Shown one piece after another: positions 8,801-9,224 of a DNA stretch of 9,224 nucleotides. Position 1 is the first letter of the stretch, and each line of letters opens with the position of its first letter. Source of the DNA: Bacteroidota bacterium (GTDB taxonomy: Bacteria; Bacteroidota; Bacteroidia; Bacteroidales; VadinHA17); assembly GCA_021816545.1 (NCBI GenBank), contig JAKAXP010000080.1, positions 1 through 9,224 of the forward strand, in the 5' to 3' direction. The translations under genes and the position numbers were made by a program. A model generated the notes under the pieces. The model did not search any database, was not told where the DNA came from, and worked only from the letters and a program-made list of their open reading frames with translations.

Positions 8801-8882
8801 TGATTATATGAGCTGGCTTTATGGAGGACCGATAGGCGCAGCTTTATATGGATGGTATAATTCATACAATTACAATAATTAA
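2874..8882 (+). CDS. Giant SpvB/FG-GAP/TcdB-mid/YD-repeat RHS protein with C-terminal HExxH (zincin-like) domain
   Basis: 2002 residues, uninterrupted. Order: signal peptide 1-19 (cleavage TTLA|Q); SpvB-like domain ~85-365 (GYQIPIDVPTGTNGLQPAI, DGLLGTGWSTGGLSAIAR); seven DxNGDG-type calcium loops 387-728 (FG-GAP/VCBS propeller); TcdB middle-type block ~750-850 (NNVIDGFGSKTSIQYLP, MGKGFLGFAKTT); YD repeats from ~1000 to 1620; RHS core with RDHLGSVTHV (from 1626), YDPLIARFLSPDNF (from 1696) and closing DPSG (1734-1737); variable tip 1738-2002. In related TcB/TcC and RHS proteins the YD shell encloses the C-terminal effector and the core cleaves at its conserved end. The tip has HEYGH (1863-1867) and EQDAN (Glu1907), suggesting a gluzincin-type metallopeptidase. 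No T9SS sorting tag, PAAR or transmembrane anchor is visible, so export beyond Sec is unexplained. It probably shares a transcript with the genes on either side. It could be a contact-dependent or extracellular toxin, or a surface adhesin; toxin is favoured by the tip and the small downstream gene. Confidence 0.88.
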   Translation: MKRIYLLFACSVVFLTTLAQPYDLVLNSPESGVQLHQAINSITFAPNYSYTPAAGTMLAEIVSQLISGNITYSNPIDPGAYTINTGLAVGSTPGTLLASGSAGYQIPIDVPTGTNGLQPAITLTYISNFSDGLLGTGWSTGGLSAIARVNRTLYHDGISDPVRGTISDRYALDGNRMIVTSGTYGASGSEYRTEIETFSKIIAYGTTGTGPEWFRVYTKSGLILEFGNDEGSRIRNNEGSILSWRINKISDRYNNYIVFNYIVSDDERPIGSILYTGNSSVSQAPFASMQFNYKFRSDVNSYYYGGKEFIRDILLDNIEVKYNGQSFKKYNLTYTLDSHSQLIKVTEYSSQDAALNPVVFTWSSQTNQFSETTHYTNSDNERYYHGDFNGDGRVDFVTVPVKSSYTSNDKWKLFLANSSGNMVYTTQGDLNTYFETFLTGDFNGDGLSDLMMQEKHPETLYPDKKFYYFYASSGSGFTRSTSYYICYNSSNLNIVDYNGDGKLEFFFHNENNNWYLYTYSGSSIYSASIPSFGKFYIEDTGMHNRILDFNGDGCSDLLVLSDNGYKVYEFKGTNQILIETYAGINILNDDFLLFGDYNGDGNIDIIKKDSPSLPDWSMLHLTSEGFYEQELQCFDSFDINYQNNRVFARDMNADGRSDVIFVGKGQNTSNPNNRINVCLSNGSDFSPQEHISSVNFLTGYFSTYPQYITWEEYYGTVFFHFEDYKGDGRCQFFYKCVNTSKSFSFATGTPNHLVNNVIDGFGSKTSIQYLPMSDANVYTRGTGAVFPVSDFSTASQLVSQVISDNGIGSTNTTTYSYEGAKIHRMGKGFLGFAKTTITDNASGIITETQTGYNGTYFYPQVNTITKKLSTGTVEQTSNTWTEKVLDITAKRIYPYTQSTTQSNNLTGHSITVTVSAVDDYGNTGQIVKDYGNGVTETTINNYSGWINTSDWLIGRIGSSTVTFAKSGESSVVKTVRYTYDANSLIKPGYVYYYEGSSLEYNDNYDYDGLGNVTDVYTTGASIGSSQAGYSYTPNGDKLLTKTDRQGHVYTYSYDNYGRPQSEVDYLNNTLSYQYDASDRVSITTSSSGRQVTTNYYWDGNYKPSLAVYGISQTANDGSVSSVWYDKSGRPLRECKKGFNGTMILIDNEYNTKGELYRISDPYFAGGSPVWTETYAYDNYGRVNGITRNGGRNTVYSYSGATITETTAGKVYSKTYNPDGTMAAAEDDGGSLAYAYYPDGKVKNITAPGAIVTLMQYSDAARNQTQLTDPSAGTITYTYNARGQILTQTNARGQTTTFSYHNDGRLNTIISPEGTTTYSYNGNKQLTGISSPGSVVRSFTYDNYGRINTAAEIISGSNFSTTFTYDSYGRLNTRTHPSGIVETLNYNSNGYLASISAGGAVRYSISAMNARQQVTSSVYGSSLNATFGFDAYGFPNSSSAGQLKDYRYVFDQVTGTLTSRQNYRQSLTESFGYDDLYRLTTVTGPQSLSMTYSDNGNLITKSDIGTTEFDYGEGASPYALTGLLSSTGVIPPADQVPSYTSYEQISQITQGVYSASWLYNSDHQRAKMTVTQGGSIILTRWYAGSDYMKETAGGVTKEYTYLGGNAYSAPVVAVTQGGATSYFYLLRDHLGSVTHVVRSDNTLEAEYSYDAWGRRRSANDWSYTLDAMDKAVFDGRGFTGHEHLLWFDLINMNGRLYDPLIARFLSPDNFVQAPDLSQAFNRYSYCLNNPLKYTDPSGEFFIIDSWLIGLFSGGWKEANKRAANDIKIWGGLFASDPNKGFLGRVWETISRFTWQLPQTIGGWGTAQACNTLGLKGGVESVKYKYGATVVSTQNSWDGAAITQGSYIVGGSELQADPNNSLFQHEYGHYIQSQSMGWAYYPRVGIPSAGSEHGKYKLNYPSHNYHPVEQDANRRAFLYFNKNVTGFQNDTYLSDNLGWNFVKNPLDVYKTGQGVYIDYNNSYDLQLLNNLKVRATLGDYMSWLYGGPIGAALYGWYNSYNYNN
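4032..5057 (+). repeat. Seven FG-GAP/VCBS calcium-loop repeats within the RHS protein
   Basis: Calcium-loop motifs start at residues 387 (DFNGDGRVDF), 441 (DFNGDGLSDL), 496 (DYNGDGKLEF), 548 (DFNGDGCSDL), 596 (DYNGDGNIDI), 650 (DMNADGRSDV) and 723 (DYKGDGRCQF). Spacing is 48-55 residues except for the last, which is 73. Seven loops at blade-length spacing suggest a seven-bladed beta-propeller like those of integrin alpha chains and SpvB/TcB proteins. The last loop is degenerate (Cys-Gln where Asp-aliphatic is usual). Confidence 0.8.
5871..7734 (+). repeat. YD-repeat block of the RHS protein
   Basis: About 620 residues of degenerate tyrosine-aspartate repeats. The clearest units are YDNYGR at 6030, 6399 and 6891 and YDSYGR at 6963, with others such as DYDGLGNV, QYDASDRV, YNARGQILTQ and YNSNGYLAS. 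The units are diverged at DNA level, so this is an old protein repeat rather than a recent tandem duplication. In solved TcB/TcC and RHS structures such repeats wind into a hollow beta cocoon around the C-terminal effector. Block edges are approximate. Confidence 0.82.
7752..8084 (+). other. RHS core (conserved end of the shell, cleavage region)
   Basis: Residues 1627-1737. Landmarks are DHLGSVTHVV, EAEYSYDAWGRR, FTGHEHL, MNGRLYDP, ARFLSPDNF, AFNRYSYCLNNPLKYTDPSG. This is the RHS-associated core that separates a conserved shell from a variable tip. In characterised RHS and TcC proteins the core acts as an aspartyl protease that cuts at its own end; here that end would be DPSG at 8073-8084. 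Cleavage itself is inferred. Confidence 0.82.
8085..8879 (+). other. Variable C-terminal tip of the RHS protein: putative zinc metallopeptidase domain
   Basis: 265 residues (1738-2002) after DPSG. It opens with a hydrophobic stretch (FFIIDSWLIGLF), then KIWGGLF and SRFTWQLPQTIGG, a probable beta region with GSYIVGG, the zinc-binding HEYGHYIQSQ (His1863, Glu1864, His1867), and HPVEQDANRRAF, where Glu1907 is 40 residues after the HExxH motif and could be the third ligand, as in the E-x-D-A motifs of some gluzincin-like families. I recall similar HEYGHYxQSQ tips on other Bacteroidota RHS proteins, but cannot name a family. Base composition drops compared with the core. Protease activity and target are unproven. 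Confidence 0.65.
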
Positions 8883-8890
8883 ATCGCATC

Positions 8891-9224
8891 ATGAGAAACT
8901 TTATTTTAATCTTAACTTCTATAATTCTCGTTTCAGTTACCTGTGATCGGGAAGGGGAAAATTGTCATCGCAAAATAATGGTTATCAATCATTCAACGAA
9001 TAGCATTGTACAGGCATTGAATATAAAGAATACTGTAGGAAAATGCCTCCTTACTGGGTCAACCATTCTTCCAGAAGGGATTTATGAATATACTAACAGA
9101 AGTTGCTTTGAAGATGTCCTTTCAGTTGGTGAAACATTTGAATTTTATATAATAGATCCTAATCATTACAATACTCCTGGTGTTTTTTATGATTGCGACT
9201 TGATTGAAATAAATAATACGAAGA
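8891..9224 (+). CDS. Small secreted protein or lipoprotein, candidate immunity protein (3' truncated)
   Basis: The ATG at 8891 lies 8 bases after the RHS stop codon (8880-8882), and the frame stays open for 111 codons to the window end. Residues 1-18 form a signal peptide (MRNFILILTSIILVSVTC). Cys18 follows S-V-T, an imperfect lipobox, so a lipoprotein is likely but not certain. The mature part is short and polar, with CHRKIMVINHSTNSIVQAL, then LPEGIYEYTNRSCFEDVLSVGETFEFYIID. The NRS-C/W-E-D then FEFYIID pattern resembles small Bacteroidota lipoproteins of unknown function that I recall only loosely. Four further Cys follow Cys18 in the visible part (near residues 24, 60, 76 and 102). Position directly behind a polymorphic-toxin tip is what an immunity gene would show; a periplasmic or outer-membrane location would fit protection against a secreted protease. 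Base composition is as AT-rich as the RHS tip (16 G+C in 60 bases at 8881-8940). Confidence 0.72.
   Translation, partial: MRNFILILTSIILVSVTCDREGENCHRKIMVINHSTNSIVQALNIKNTVGKCLLTGSTILPEGIYEYTNRSCFEDVLSVGETFEFYIIDPNHYNTPGVFYDCDLIEINNTK

Noticed and set aside
1..9224. CRISPR array, tRNA/rRNA, insertion sequence, integrase or attachment repeats
   Set aside because: I saw no spaced direct repeats, cloverleaf, transposase motif or flanking duplication on either strand. YD repeats are protein-level and diverged in DNA.

Overview
The window looks like a chromosomal segment of a Bacteroidota member, probably Bacteroidales or Marinilabiliales-like. The reasons are a type IX secretion (T9SS) C-terminal sorting domain, an SpvB/TcdB-type RHS protein with the core wording usual in that phylum, a tail-fibre/S74 chaperone protein with a Sec signal, and starts without clear Shine-Dalgarno sequences. 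All genes called are on the + strand.

Layout. Bases 3-962 hold the C-terminal part of an M1-family metallopeptidase-like protein, GC-rich and cut by the window edge. A 50-codon YqaE/Pmp3-type membrane protein follows at 1066-1218. Bases 1219-1432 are non-coding and carry a weak hairpin and a sharp dyad (TGTCACAA-N9-TTGTGACA) about 40 bases upstream of the next gene. From 1433 to the end runs a close-packed, lower-GC cluster: (1) an S74 'chaperone of endosialidase' fibre-like protein; (2) a 151-residue secreted protein with one YD-like motif and a T9SS type A sorting domain; (3) a 2002-residue SpvB / FG-GAP / TcdB-mid / YD-repeat / RHS-core protein whose variable C-terminal tip carries HEYGH plus a downstream Glu, suggesting a zinc metallopeptidase; (4) a small secreted protein or lipoprotein, cut by the window end, starting 8 bases after the RHS stop. 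Intergenic gaps in the cluster are 17, 44 and 8 bases, so one operon is likely.

Working model (inference). The RHS protein is a secreted polymorphic toxin or surface effector. Its beta-propeller and YD shell would encapsulate the C-terminal metallopeptidase-like domain, with release at the DPSG end of the core. The last gene is the positional candidate for immunity. The small T9SS-tagged YD-motif protein and the S74 protein may help deliver or display the giant protein, which has a Sec signal but no T9SS tag of its own. The RHS architecture is known. The combination with a separate T9SS-tagged mini YD protein and an S74 fibre, with a zincin-like tip, is the part most worth following.
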